From Branchiostoma floridae (lineage: Eukaryota; Chordata; Leptocardii; Amphioxiformes; Branchiostomatidae), in assembly GCF_000003815.2 (NCBI RefSeq), contig NC_049996.1, forward strand, positions 12,948,419-13,012,418: 64,000 nucleotides of DNA. The letters are read 5' to 3'. Shown here piece after piece: positions 18,901 through 49,107 of the stretch. A program made the translations under genes and the position numbers. Below the pieces are notes generated by a model. That model saw only the letters and a list, made by a program, of their open reading frames with translations. It made no database searches and had not been told where the DNA came from. Numbering within the stretch: the stretch's first letter is position 1; every line of letters begins with the position of its first letter.

Positions 18901-21900
18901 GTTTCTTGAGACCAAGTCGTTACTTTTTATTTACTACCTGAATTCGCATTCTTCTACTTATAGTAAGGAAGATTAAGATAGATAGATATGTACCTTTCTT
19001 AGAAGTGTTAATAAAGTTTACTCGGAAATAAGAAATTGTTTATCGAGTCTTGTATTGACACGTTTCTTTAGCATTGTTGCCAAATGAATCCATACCCAAA
19101 CACGGCACATTGAAATGCAACGTAAGCAATATTACATCGCGTTAAAAGTTTAAATAATCTGGATAAGGCAATATGTTTGAAATTGATATTTTGCGCAGTA
19201 TATTCCAGCATTTACACCATTATATAATACTTTGAGCGGCTAAAAATGGCACAGAAACAAGCCGCGCTTAGATTTTCTAAATATTGCCCCCCCCCCCCCA
19301 TACTGCAGATGTTTAGCTCTATACTACAGATAGGTAGCTATATGCTACAGATAGGTAGCTCTATACTACAGATAGGTAGTATATGTATAAGATCAATGAT
19401 GGATATAATACAGATAGTTACCTATATACCACAGATAGGTAGTTATATACTACAGATAGCTATATAAAAAAATTTACTACAGATATTAAGCTCTATACTA
19501 TTTTTTGGTTTGTTGTGTTTATTGACAGTGCCCATCCCATGTATATATCGTGCTCACGTGCCATTTCATTGGAAGTAAATGGGAAAAAAATCCCGTATAA
19601 GATGCCTTGGGCATATAATATTTTCTCCATACATTATATCATGATTAGCATTATCACTAGCCTCTACCAGGCTACGTGGATCGGTGGTCTAATTGTAGAA
19701 ATTGGACAAATAGAGTCAATAGTACGCTAGGGGAGTCGGCCGGCCAGAAAAAAAAACATTGGCCTCACCACTTTTGCACCAAAATGAATTACAACGTTTG
19801 TATTTCATAACATGTTAGTGTCAACCACTGTAAGTTCAATATGTGTAAAGAAGTGCAAGAGTAAATGGTTGCAAACTGTTGTTACCTCAGGTTATGGTAC
19901 CAGCGACCAACGTGACCCCCCTACCAGCGACCAACGTGACCCCCCTACCAGCGACCAACGTGACCCCCCTACCAGCGACCAACGTGACCCAGTGGGGCAA
20001 GACAGTTGAAACTGCAAAGCAGAACCTATCAGTGACTCGGGAAGGTGTGGTACAAAGTCTACTGCAACTGTAACACTACATACACCAGATATAGAGTAAT
20101 TTCTATAAAAACTTTGATATATCATTATCAAGCAAAATGGACCCCCCCCCCCAGTCAAGGAGGAAGAATGTATGGCATTCATCCACCAAGAAGAATTGGT
20201 AGGTTCTAATTTGTAGAATTTTGAAGACCATTAGTAAAGTTTGTCATTTTCCGAAAACTCCCAATTTAACGCTGTCCAGTATGGGCTTCTTTGAGCAAAT
20301 GGGGCTACTTCTGCGGCCCGCGTTTGTAACTCCTATAATACGACGTGATTTATGTGATGTTGTTTGCTGGAATCAACTTGACTTTTGAAAATTTTCAGCA
20401 AATCACCAAAGAAATTAAAAACAGACGAAAATTGATTTAATTGATTAAAATACGTAAACAAATTTTATGGCATAAAAAGAAGTTAGACTTTGTCTGGTGA
20501 TCCATCTTCTTTGACTTCGACAGACAAAGTCATTAAATTTGAAGTATAATTCATAGATACTTTATTTTTAAAGATACACTTAATTACATCGGATTTTATT
20601 CATAGAAAAATAATAGAGCAGAACTGTAGCAAGAAAACCCCCCAGAAAACATAGTTTAAAGCAATTTTCGTTTAGAAAATGCCTGTCAACAATGCAATGG
20701 CAATACGAAAATTGGAAAGTTTCTTTAAGATAAGAATGTTTCCAACTAGATTTTAGGAAACGTTAATAGAAATTCAGTGACTTGTAAAATCTAGCGTAAG
20801 CCGTTCAGGCGCTATGCGACCTGAAAGTTGCACCGGCCTCGAAAGCACCCCCCCTCCCTCTGAATACGGTTAAGGTTTCTTTCGCATTCTAACAAAATCA
20901 TTACAGACAATCGACAAGCAACAAACACTTTCACTTGGATAATAAATTACCTGTAATGATTATTTAAGTCTGATCCTACAAACAGTCCCGTGTGGTAATT
21001 ATGAAACTGGATTTGTCATTGTTGTCGTTGATGTTATTGATGACTAAACTGAACTGATTTTTATAGCTGACATAAAGATGCAAAGTCGGCTACAGGTTTC
21101 CACCATATCGGCTAACGGTTAAGATGGCTGGCAAAAACTAAAAACAACTATACGTTTATAGAGAATTTTGCTTGACTAGGCAAAAATTCCCAAGTGAGCA
21201 ATGGATGTAATGGTACCATATCCCTGATGTTTATTTTATACCTGTGACGGGAAAACGTTCGATACGGGTGTTCCGGACCGGGTGATGTCTTTCCGTATCA
21301 GACGGGTTCTAAGTTGTTTCACATGGACTCCATTCGAATAAATCGAACTATTTCGGGCGATCCGACCTGCGGTCGGGCTGGGACTTCGGGCAATACGGGA
21401 TACACCGTGTTGTATTATGCATCAGTGGATAATGCAGGTCATGTAAATGTGCAATTTATGTTCTGATATTCTGTACGTTTTGAATAAACAAGTCAAACTT
21501 GGGCAATTATCAAGTCCACAAATGCAAAAATTGTAATGAAGTTTAAAAAAAGAAAATCGATTTTTTTAAAGTAGGCATAACATTCATAGTGATGGTCTTC
21601 CTGGAAATTTCTTTCTTTTGGTATTTAAACGTTCGTCCACTGTTTTAGCTCCCAGGATTGGCCGCTGCCAGGTCGGATACAAAATCCTCGCCTGGACCTG
21701 CATCAGACTCAGCTTTCGAAAAATGAACTGGTGGAAATCCAGGAATGCCTGCAATAAGGATGGTGCGAGACTAGCAATGCCTAAAACAGAAGAGTTGGAT
21801 CACGCTTTGAGACACCTTGTCCACAAGGAAGGTCATAACGTCAACTTTTGGATTGGCTTGCGGGACAAGGGGGGCTTCTTTCTTAAAGAGAGACACTGGC

Positions 21901-22469
21901 TCTGGGGAGATGGGTCTACATTGGGCCACTACAAAGTGAGTATATCAAGACATGCCTCGTCAAACAGAATGTATTTTTTGTCACGGAAGGTTAATTTTTT
22001 TAGAATGTTAGTCTTAGTGAGGAATGGGCAAACATACAAGGTCACTCGTCTAAAGGGCTTTGTGAAGGGGCTTGATTTTCCCTTTTTTTAGTCTCAGATG
22101 TTGCACAGCTTGGTTTAGCGTATTTTGGTGCCAGATATCCATATAATTAATAATTCATATAAATTATGTTTTGTTTTCTTTTGTGCTGGATTATTATTGA
22201 CTTTACGAGTAGCATACGATTAAATCAATACTATATTATGGTTTTGTGTAAAAAAAACGGCGTATTGCGTCTGCTATCGAGACTTAAAGCTGTTTCATTG
22301 CGTTTTTCAGGGATGGTATCCAGGAACGCCTGATAACAAAAGGTGGCTTCATTTGGCCAAATTGAAATTGTGCGTTCAATACAGGTCAGGGCGCACTGGC
22401 AACCATATGTGGGATGATATTAAGTGTAGTAACAGGCACGGGTTTATCTGTCAAGCGCCTCTGGAATAA
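15695..22469 (+). CDS. Lectin gene A: type II membrane C-type lectin, 6 exons
   Basis: Exons: 15695-15980, 17189-17440, 18733-18881, 19891-20044, 21649-21935, 22311-22469; phases out 1, 1, 0, 1, 0. The joined CDS is 1287 bases, about 428 aa. It encodes an acidic cytoplasmic N-terminus, one helix (about 20 residues within IAGAVAALIASGVAATICVI) preceded by arginines (positive-inside, so N-terminus in), a repetitive stalk and a C-terminal C-type lectin domain. The exon plan matches genes B and C, but there are fewer tail exons and one stalk exon instead of two. A glycan- or pathogen-recognition role is inferred from the family. Confidence 0.85.
15981..17188 (+). repeat. Intron of gene A holding a dispersed intronic repeat
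   Basis: About 16190-16790 shares phrases (TATTGTTGC, AAATATGCTGTATTTGCTC, repeated 'GTCTATTTTGCA'-like units) with 55300-55670 in gene C and, reversed, with 35515-35780 in gene B. It behaves as an interspersed element with an internally repetitive body. No exon is seen. Confidence 0.6.
17189..17440 (+). CDS. Gene A exon 2: cytoplasmic tail module
   Basis: The 84-codon phase 1-1 exon is Asp/Asn-rich and ends LLYVPGALRQGNGK. The ending YVPGALRQ is shared with tail exons of genes B and C. Acceptor ATCAAAG at 17188, donor GTACTT at 17441. Confidence 0.85.
17441..18732 (+). other. Intron of gene A
   Basis: AT-rich, with a short near-repeat of ATTAGGGATAT around 18270 and 18365. No exon or recognisable element. 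Confidence 0.6.
18733..18881 (+). CDS. Gene A exon 3: transmembrane helix
   Basis: The 149-base exon encodes an Arg-rich juxtamembrane segment, then MIAGAVAALIASGVAATICV, a clear signal-anchor helix. The donor is GTCTGT at 18882, which aligns with the unusual GTTTGT donors of the same exon in genes B and C. Acceptor CTTCACAG at 18732. Confidence 0.88.
19300..19500. repeat. Minisatellite, ~21-bp unit
   Basis: About nine imperfect copies of CTACAGATAGGTAGCTATA in the gene A intron between the helix and stalk exons. The unit happens to be open in one frame (LQIGSYM-like) but lies between well-placed splice sites and is not taken as coding. Confidence 0.85.
19891..20044 (+). CDS. Gene A exon 4: stalk with NVT repeats
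   Basis: It begins after TTACCTCAG at 19890 in phase 0. Four tandem 24-base units encode PATNVTPL (the last ends NVTQ), each with an N-glycosylation sequon; NLS follows, a fifth site. The donor is taken as GTGTGG at 20045, giving phase 1, exactly what the lectin exon at 21649 needs. Without that donor the frame stops at 20070, so a short secreted or membrane-bound form ending there is possible. Confidence 0.7.
21240..21420. mobile_element. Dispersed element sharing termini with 23517-23890
   Basis: It begins near AAAACGTTCGATACGGGTG and ends near ATACACCGTGTTGTATT, both matched in the copy at 23517-23890. It is a non-coding, probably non-autonomous element in the gene A intron before the lectin domain. 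Confidence 0.65.
21649..21935 (+). CDS. Gene A exon 5: C-type lectin domain, first part
   Basis: It reads CQVGYKILAWTCIRLS, then NACNKDGARLAMPKTEELDH, FWIGLRDKG and the WGDGS loop. It includes the extra N-terminal cysteine pair of long-form lectin domains and the conserved WIGL. Acceptor TTTTAG at 21648; donor GTGAGT at 21936, phase 0. Confidence 0.93.
22311..22469 (+). CDS. Gene A exon 6: C-type lectin domain, end
   Basis: It starts GWYPGTPDNKRW and ends RHGFICQAPLE before TAA at 22467. The calcium/sugar site is altered: TPD replaces the EPN/QPD motif and MWDD replaces WND, so calcium-dependent sugar binding is uncertain. An AATAAA at 22465-22470 overlaps the stop codon. Confidence 0.92.
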   Translation, partial: GWYPGTPDNKRWLHLAKLKLCVQYRSGRTGNHMWDDIKCSNRHGFICQAPLE

Positions 22470-23516
22470 ACATGAGTCGCCAAAAAAAGACAACATGGTA
22501 ACAGACCGTGTTTTAATGCTTTCTGTGTCCAATATGGGGCTTTTATGTGCAAGTTATCTCATCAGTCTAAAATGGACAATACATATTTACCATTATTTTT
22601 TGCTCGAATTTGTAATAAGTTGATATGTTTATGGGGAAAGGGAAGGAAACAATTTGGTAACTTTTCTGACATGAATATTTTACAAAATACGCTATTTGTA
22701 GAATGTATTTTCCAGGTTGTCCAGCCATATTAAACTAAATTTATTTTCTCACATAACGTATATACTATGTAATTAATACTGACGTTAAGAACGTATTTAT
22801 AAATCATGCTTATATGATGATGCCATTGATCACAACCCAAGATAATAGACCATATCTTTAGCTCCGGAATAATCCTCATATTGTTCGTAAATTTTCTCTA
22901 CCGGGTATCTTTTCTGGAAAAGAATATTCAAACGAACAGTTTAGTCTGTTGAATTTGGGGGCTGTTTGTTGAAAGCAATGCATTTTTAAAATCCAAAATG
23001 GGTGATTAATAATAGCAGATACCACCTTTTGTATGTAAGACATCACAAACAACGACGTTTTTTATTATTATGCTGCTATTGCTTTTAACAAAAACAGAAG
23101 TGGTATGAGGTACTAATATCAAGATTCCTTCTCTTTCTGTTAAATTTTTGTTGCATCCCATAACGTTTTCCAGGGTATACTTTTTTATTGTTCAATCTAA
23201 TGGAATTAACATAAATGACATCATATTGACGTTGTCACGTCGCGTTGTAAAGACCTAATGTTTGCTTGAATTATTTAATTTTTCGTTTTATTTAATTCTA
23301 CAACCATACTTAGTACCTTGTACCTTACGTGAAAGGGCTATGCCCTCATAAAGGGACCGAGAAAGGCAATGAAATGTAATTCAATTGCAACAATTTATCT
23401 GCTGTATAAGATATATAAGCTGTATAATGCGTGTATAAGATGTATTTTATGCTGTAGAATGCACTGTATACAACTTTTCAGTCTCTATTTCACAATGACG
23501 TATAATGTTTTATGTC

Positions 23517-23890
23517 ATACATGTGACGCGAAAACGTTCGATACGGGTGTTCCGGACCGGGCCGTACGCTTCCGTATCGCACAGGTTCGTAAAACGTATC
23601 GCACAGGCTCCATTCGAATAAATCGAACTGTTTCGAGCGGGCCGAATACGGCACGGTTGGCAATTCGAATACCTGATTCGGACGTTGGAACATTGCTGTT
23701 GCAACACTTATTGTTCGAGGGCACCAAATTTGTTCAACTTCTGGCGCATTTCGCATTAAAACATGGGTTTCCTCATGTGGGTATGACATAGATAAAATAC
23801 AACACGGTGTATTCCGCATCACCCTCGGTCTCATCCCTTCCGCGGGTCGGGCTGACACCTTGGGCGATACGGAATACACCGTGTTGTATT
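23517..23890. mobile_element. Dispersed element ending in a perfect hairpin
   Basis: It shares its start (AAACGTTCGATACGGGTGTT) with 21240-21420 but is twice as long. At its 3' end 23796-23816 (AATACAACACGGTGTATTCC and one further base) is a perfect 21-base inverted repeat of 23870-23890. Confidence 0.7.
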
Positions 23891-25385
23891 CTATATGTAT
23901 ATCTGATAATGGCAGTGTGTGACTTCGTTAGTAGTTTTGTTTGGTGTAGGTGATTATTTGCTACATGCTGATTAGATGAATGTTAACAGTCTCAAAATTT
24001 TAAGTATTTGAGTTGAAAATTAGACTGTAATACTCGTTGACTGTTGTCCGAAGGGTACCTGTCGGCTGTTTTCGGCTTTTTTTTCGTTGAAATGAATCAA
24101 TTTGCTTATTTGCGCTTTTTCTATATGGTTAGTGATTTCGTTGCATTCTACTTATGTCCCGTATATATAAAGTACTGCCTTTTTTGGTGATATTTATAGT
24201 ACGGCGTCCATTTTGGAAAGAAATGTATATCAAACCGCCATTCAAACGTAATGTAGCTCAGCTAGCTGAACGTGGTCACAATGTCATTCATGGTTCAAAA
24301 ACACCAAATGTATCACATAACAAATTTCATGCTTATGGGAATTGGCAAAATTTAAATGAACAAGTTATGGATTGCTCTAAGTGAACAAAGTATAACAACG
24401 TTTGGTGTTTCAGTGAGCACAACATATATAATAACATGATTCAGCCTCATCATAGGCTGCGATGTTTCACAAAATAAATTTTTCTCATTTTCGTCTCACG
24501 CAAAATTGTGTTTGCTTGTCGCGTCGCTGAAAAAAAAATCAAAAATATCTTTTAATTTAAAAAAAAAACAAATGTTATTTGACTGACTGTTACTGATTCA
24601 GTGCACCACAAATTTGTTAACACAAACTGTATCACACATGAGCATGCCCATGATGGTGTGGGCAAGGAACTTTGAAGCAATAAAATATTATCCAACAGTA
24701 AATGGGTGATTTCCTCCTCTATTTAAGAAGAGTCAAAGACATATATTTCGTTAAGAAAGAAGAAGAAAGACATAACTTCACCTTTTGGGTATTCTGTTTA
24801 TAGTTGAATTATGCAACAGAAAACTAGAAAAGCAGATAGAGGGGCCTGGGTTTTACGAATTTGCTACAATAAATATTGGGGGGGGGGGGGCAGAACGACC
24901 TCATACAACAAATTAGCTGTTTCATTGACTCCCATAGTAAAATATGTGCCTTATTTAGCTTCAAACCCGATTAACGAATTTTTCTTTTGAAAATGGTTTG
25001 CTTTTGATCAAAAGTACTATAATTCACTTTGTTTTCTTGGTACCAAACTTTCACGGTCTAGGAAAATTTAACTTGTTCTTAGAACTAAATGTTCACTGTC
25101 GTGGAAAGTGCACATTAAAAAAAGTCTATTGATTTATTTATTATCAGTAATGATAAGTTCACGTTACAGTCGTCACAGTGAAAACCGTGAACATAACAGT
25201 ACATTGAAAAAAATCAGGAATTACAGAGTACACTTTTTGTTCAGGCAATATTCCAAAATTTCCACCGAAAGTACGGTATTTATGTCATCTAGAATGTATC
25301 ATTCATTGATGCACTCTCTATTCAGTACGCGCGTTGCAGCAAATGACCTATATTAGGTACACACTCATACCAAGGTGTAATTGTA

Positions 25386-25460
25386 AATGCAGAAATGTTC
25401 TGGAAATTGTGTCACTTTAGCGCTATTGCATACTCAAAGCTATCGCAGATTTGCGAACAC
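25386..25460. repeat. Dispersed repeat fragment (copy 2 of 2)
   Basis: Counterpart of 12565-12640. Here the left edge reads TGTAAATGCAGAAATGTTC, resembling the start of the MITE at 46120, so both may be relics of that family. Confidence 0.65.
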
Positions 25461-28400
25461 TCCAGGGGCTAAAAGTTTCCTATTGGACATCTGAAATTGT
25501 CTTCATTCATAGTTAGAGTAAAAAAGACCTGTTTCTTCCAGATCACTTCAGTGTCACTGACGAAGAATAGTGGATTCTATCCGAAACGTCTGACCGTTTC
25601 CAAAACCATATCCATTTGCTTGGGTAACTACTTTTTGGTGTATGAAGATATACATAAATGTGTGCGTCGGACGAGGAAGGTGCTTTCACATTCTTTAGGC
25701 AGGTAATGACAATACGCTACTATTTTGCACTGACTGTCTATTGTACTATTCCTTGTAATGATTACGTACATATTGAGAACAATACCGAGTGTTTGTCCCT
25801 GCCAGCTGTATTTCTCATACTATAGGTCATAAATGAAGTACAAATTGCACATTTACCGAGTGTACCTTTTCAGGTTGATTAATTACTTGAAAGTTTATTT
25901 GCAAGTTCTTGTCCGAGGGCTAATTGCAACATAAAACATACAGAATAAATGGCAAACATACAGAAAAAATGAAAAAATTGGTATAGATAACAATCGTGAT
26001 ATGTAGAAACAAGAGGCTATTGTTGTGATGACATGTACAGCTAAGGGCTGCAATCTAAACATTTGGGGTTTGACTCCTTTTCTGGAAGTAAAACAATAAA
26101 ATGGATACAACATTATGTATAACCACAAAGTCTCTGAGCAATTATTTTTGTTGTCTGCAGCCATGGTTTTCAGATGTGACTGAAATGTCGCACACATATT
26201 GGTATCATCTTGAATTGAAGAACCAGTACACATGACATTGAAATCATTACAAAGTTTCCTATAAATATCAGCGTAATTAATCATACCATATCACTACAAA
26301 ACAACAACCAATAGATACTTCACATTCATTTTGTCTACTGTACAGTTTGATAACTGTCTTGACTGATCATTATCATATAGCCAGGCGACGTTGAATAATA
26401 CCAGAAGGCCCAATTTCACATTGGTTATGTCGTAGCACAGAAATCCATTAAACGCTGTTATTAAATGAATTTCTAAGTGTTAAAATGCATAATCCACCCG
26501 GCACCAGAACCAATCAGAAGGAGAGTTCACAGCCTTTTGACCAATCAGAATAACACCCACAAAGGAGGAATGCTCACCCCCAGAATTGAGGAATAATCAT
26601 AGATGCACTACAATATTTTTTTTTATTATCTATTTGTTCAGCTGTTTACAAACAGCCATGGCTGCCCAACTGCACTACAATAGGGAACGATTATGAAAAG
26701 ATTGACATGCCAAGATTGATGTGTTATGAATATTTTCTTTGGAAATTGTTTTGTTTTTCTTAATTTTCAAATGTACTTCTCAGAAATCTGACACGTATGG
26801 TATGAAAGGATCTATGCGTCATACAGCGATATGTATGTCTGTCTCATAAGGGCTAGTTTGGATGGGCTATATGATAATGAATCGGTTCGCTCAATTAGTC
26901 GATATATTTGGTCTTTATAGCAAATCACCAGACCTTACGACATCATATGCATATGCACCACGGGACAGGTTATTATACTTTTATACATGTATCTCGCCTG
27001 CTCTAGTTACAGAAAAAACATTTTCGAAGCCGATATATAGCTTTGCGAAAACAATGGTTCCAAAATGGGTAAAGTTTAGAAGAATAGATCCTCTTAGAAT
27101 CTCGTAGCTGTCTAGTACAATTCTTCTACTTTAACAGTTTAAAATCTCAAGTTTTTGTCTACCCCTCCAAAAATAAAGGTACAATGCTTTACTAACATAT
27201 AACTTGACTCGACTAGTTTAAGACAGAACGTTTCAAATTTACTCAAAATAACAAAGAAAACTGTATAGATGCTAAAAATCTTAGAAAGATGACTACTTCA
27301 ATTCAAATCGTTGACAACATTTTCGTTTTGATTTCATGGTAGATATTATTCAGATCCTAGACTGTCTCGCTCTGTTTTTTATAGTTATAGACCAATATCA
27401 TTAATAATTTAAAAAAAAACGAATTTATGTCATCCTTACATTGCCATTTATACATTTCTACTATGTTGTGGACCTTTACAATATTTGAACCAATATTTAG
27501 ACCCTGTTCAGTTTAAATTTGTCCTTTTTGAACTATGTTTTGAAATATAAATTTGCGATTGCGATGCCTCCTTGCTATACCAGAAAGGAGTCTTATCTTG
27601 GACTCGGTCGCTCAGTCATAAAAGAACAATGTTCCTATGTTAGTTGGTTCAGTGCAATTGATTATCAAGTTCACTTTAAAAGAATACAAACTTGCCTTGA
27701 ATTCATTTGCACCCTCTTATTAAATATATACCTTACCCAACTTCTTGAACATCTTAGACCCTACCCATGCTCTCCGCCTTAATTGTTTGCAAAGTCACTG
27801 ATTATTTTTCTTCCATAACGCCAATGTCATTTTGCGCTTCTAATATTTGTTTATGATAATAGCATGTACATGTAACCTCTTCAGCTAAAAAAAATAACTA
27901 TAACTAACATTATCGGAAGGATTCGACTTCCCCTACTTTAATTTTTCTTTCATCGCCAATTGAAAATCTTAATTGCACAACCATGTATGAATGTACATAT
28001 TCCCGACTCGTCTCATAACAATCGGACTGTCCCTGGGACGCTCCATCCCACATTTGAATTCAATGCAAACTTGGGCTATCCAAAACATACCTTATCTATA
28101 AAAGGCTGTATTTCATAATGGGCCTTTGAGCACAGGAAGCAAAGTAAACATGTTTGGCATAAATAGAAAAAAAATAATACCTCTATGAAATATAAGGAAA
28201 AACAAAAACGGGAAACGGTATTAAATTTGTCGAATTCAACCTTGCCGATTCAACATGGCGAATCGCAATTTTTTAATAAAATAATCTAAACGTAATTTGG
28301 ACACAAACTACTGGCGTTTTTCCCGTGCACTTTGAATCGGAACTGTAATTGGAAAAAATCTAAATTTTGAAATGTACAATTTATTCTGACTCATCGAGAT

Positions 28401-28725
28401 TGGTGTCCATCATCTACATTCAAATGACCCCGCATGGGGCATCGTGGGGTGGGGAGGGGGCGGAGCGGAGCTGAGGCTCCCAGGTTAGGGCGGGCAGGCC
28501 GCCTGCCTAGCACGGAAGCAGTCGTTGGGAGCACTTAAACCGTGCCAGGCAGGGCATTCCACTCAGGAATGGTGCGTGGGAAAAATGAGTTTTTATATGT
28601 GTCGGAACGGGCGAAGATGGGTTGGTATTTGTGATCGTGGCTTCCCCGGGTGCGCCCCATTCCGCACGGTAAGATGTAGTGATGAGGGAAAGCTCAGCCT
28701 TTTTACCGGGCGTCTTTGGTCTCAT

Positions 28726-47041
<18,316 letters not shown>

Positions 47042-49007
47042 GGTCTGTAGAGTAACAGAAAGGACCAGATTACTGGAGCCACCACGAGAACTCTTCGGTC
47101 ACACAACTTGATATGTCTGGCTGAAGTCTCGTCAACAAAAAGAAATGATTATAAACAGGTAATCTACAGAACGTAATCTTTAGATGTTTGAGACTTAAAA
47201 AACTGCACTACAGTTATAACAAAAGACAAACATTTTGATATCAAAGTATAAACAATACCTTATACCAATATTAATCATGTGATGTCTGATGAGTAATACA
47301 CGAGTTTCAAGAAATATCTAAAAGTAACATGTACTTATCTTATATTTGTCCGATGTTAAGAAATTGTGGTATGTCAAGCGACATAAATGTGCCTTCCATT
47401 GTCTAAATAATAAATCTGATAATGTCATAAGCAGTTTGTAAGTACATGAGGTATTGTTTGCTGTGTCTAGTTCGTTTGATCAGGCCCATTGAATGCAAAT
47501 GCATGAAATATGTCTAAAGGCGTTAGAAGAAAAAGAAAATTACATTTCTTTGCGCAATTGAATCAACAGCAGCAATAATTCGTCATGAAATATTTATAGG
47601 AATATGAATCAATAACCCGACATTCGGTGATTAATTTGTACTCAAGCTACGTGTTGCGACTAGTTTCCAGACCTACTAATGAACAAACATGGTTCACGTA
47701 ACCTTTCCCCCTATTGTAGGAGCCATCGTCAACGTTTAAAACGTTACATAACCCGCACAATAAGTTGCTCTCAGTTTTAGGGTTTGGCCGCTGACTCGGA
47801 AACAAAATTTAAACCTTGTCAAATGTCTCATTTTCATACCGATGAAATTAAAACAAGAGCTTAAAAAATCATATTGATGGCAACGATGCAAATCAACATA
47901 GAAATTTCTGAGGAAATCAACATAGTATCAAATACATAAGAAAGATTTAATCACATCGGTATCATAGAAATATACGATACAGAATTGTACTTTTAAAACT
48001 CGTATTAGTATCAATTTCTACCTCACACAGATCCAACAATCATCTGTTCCACCTGTCTCCGTTCCCGTCTGTTCCGTGGCATCATCATCGCTGCTGCAGT
48101 ACGTGTTCACCAGGATTCTAGGCCATTTCGTGCAGTGGTTTTAAACGTTGACGAAATCTCTTAAAATAGGGGGGGGGGGGGAGGTTACTTGAACGATGTT
48201 TGTGCATTGTTCAAGAAGTCAAACCAAACCTGTTTAGAAATAGCCAACACTAGTATTAGATTAGAATATTATTTATGGCTGTCCATTGTCACTATGTGTA
48301 TACCATGTACATGTACTTGCAATTAGCCCTCGGGCACGAACTTGCAAATAAACTTCCTATTATCAATTGTTCACAGACATACTTGTCTGAAAACTAGTCG
48401 CAACACGTAGCTTGATTACAAATTAATCACCGAATGTCGGGTTATGGATTTATCTTTCATGACGATTGATCAAGCTGCTGTTAATTCAATAGCACAAAGA
48501 AATGTAATTTTCTTTATTTTATAACGGCTGTAGACATATTTGATACATTTACATTCAATGGGTCTGATCAACAACTAGACGCAGCAAACAATACCCCACG
48601 TACTTACAGACTGCTTATGACATTATCAGATTGATTATTTTAAAAATGGAAGGCAGCTTGATGTCGCTTCGCATACTACAATTTCTAAACATCGGACAAT
48701 AATAAGATAAGAATATACTATTGGGTATTTCTTAAACTCGTGAATTTATCATCAGAAACCACATGATTGATATCGGTATAAGGCCTACTCTACTTGTTTG
48801 TACTTTGATATCAAACTGTTTGACTTTTGTTATAACTGCTGTGCACGTTTTGAAGTCCCCAACATCTAAAGATTAAGTGCTGTAGATTACCTGTTTATAT
48901 TCATTTCTTTTTGTTGACGAAATTTCAACCAGACATATCAAGTTGTGTGACCGAAGAGTTCTCGTGGTGGCTCCAGTAGTCTGATCCCTTCTGTTACTCT
49001 ACAGACC
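47042..49007. promoter_or_regulatory. Shared head-to-head upstream region of genes B and C
   Basis: About 1.97 kb separates the two start codons. Both ATGs follow an identical CTGTTACTCTACAG acceptor-like string, so each gene should have a 5' untranslated exon in here. The outer parts mirror each other; the middle (47.7-48.4 kb) does not. No TATA box or initiator could be assigned. Confidence 0.5.
48031..48100 (+). pseudogene. Truncated transmembrane-exon copy at the palindrome centre
   Basis: After CCTCACACAG at 48030 it matches the first 70 bases of the gene C helix exon (54455) and then diverges after GCTGCTGCAGT. About 300 bases of upstream intron (47750-48030) also match 54170-54454. 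No donor follows, so it is a non-functional exon fragment. Confidence 0.88.
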
Positions 49008-49107
49008 ATGAGCTCACAGGGAGATAAGCTACGCCAGGAGGCTCACAGTAGAGATACTGGAGTTATGCATAATGCAGTAACATCTTCATCACAAGATGTA
49101 CCTACAG
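49008..49107 (+). CDS. Gene C exon 1: start
   Basis: MSSQGDKLRQEAHSRDTGVM to SSSQDVPT, donor GTGTGT in phase 1. ACC precedes the ATG and an acceptor-like CTCTACAG lies just upstream, pointing to a separate 5' untranslated exon. Confidence 0.9.

Larger units (their letters stand above)
22470..25980. other. Intergenic, between gene A and the left palindrome arm
   Basis: No gene is supported. It holds the dispersed element at 23517-23890, a poly-G run near 24878-24890 and the repeat fragment at 25386-25460. Short open frames here (for example 24154-24384) have no splice context or recognisable domain. Confidence 0.6.

Noticed and set aside
19246-19467. Frame with LQIGSYMLQIGSS repeats as an extra stalk exon of gene A
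   Set aside because: It overlaps a non-coding minisatellite, and including it is not needed: 18881 to 19891 already joins in phase 0.
26862-27107. Frame MGYMIMNRFAQLVD..., 81 codons
   Set aside because: No domain and no splice partner; it lies in the 3' flank of gene B.
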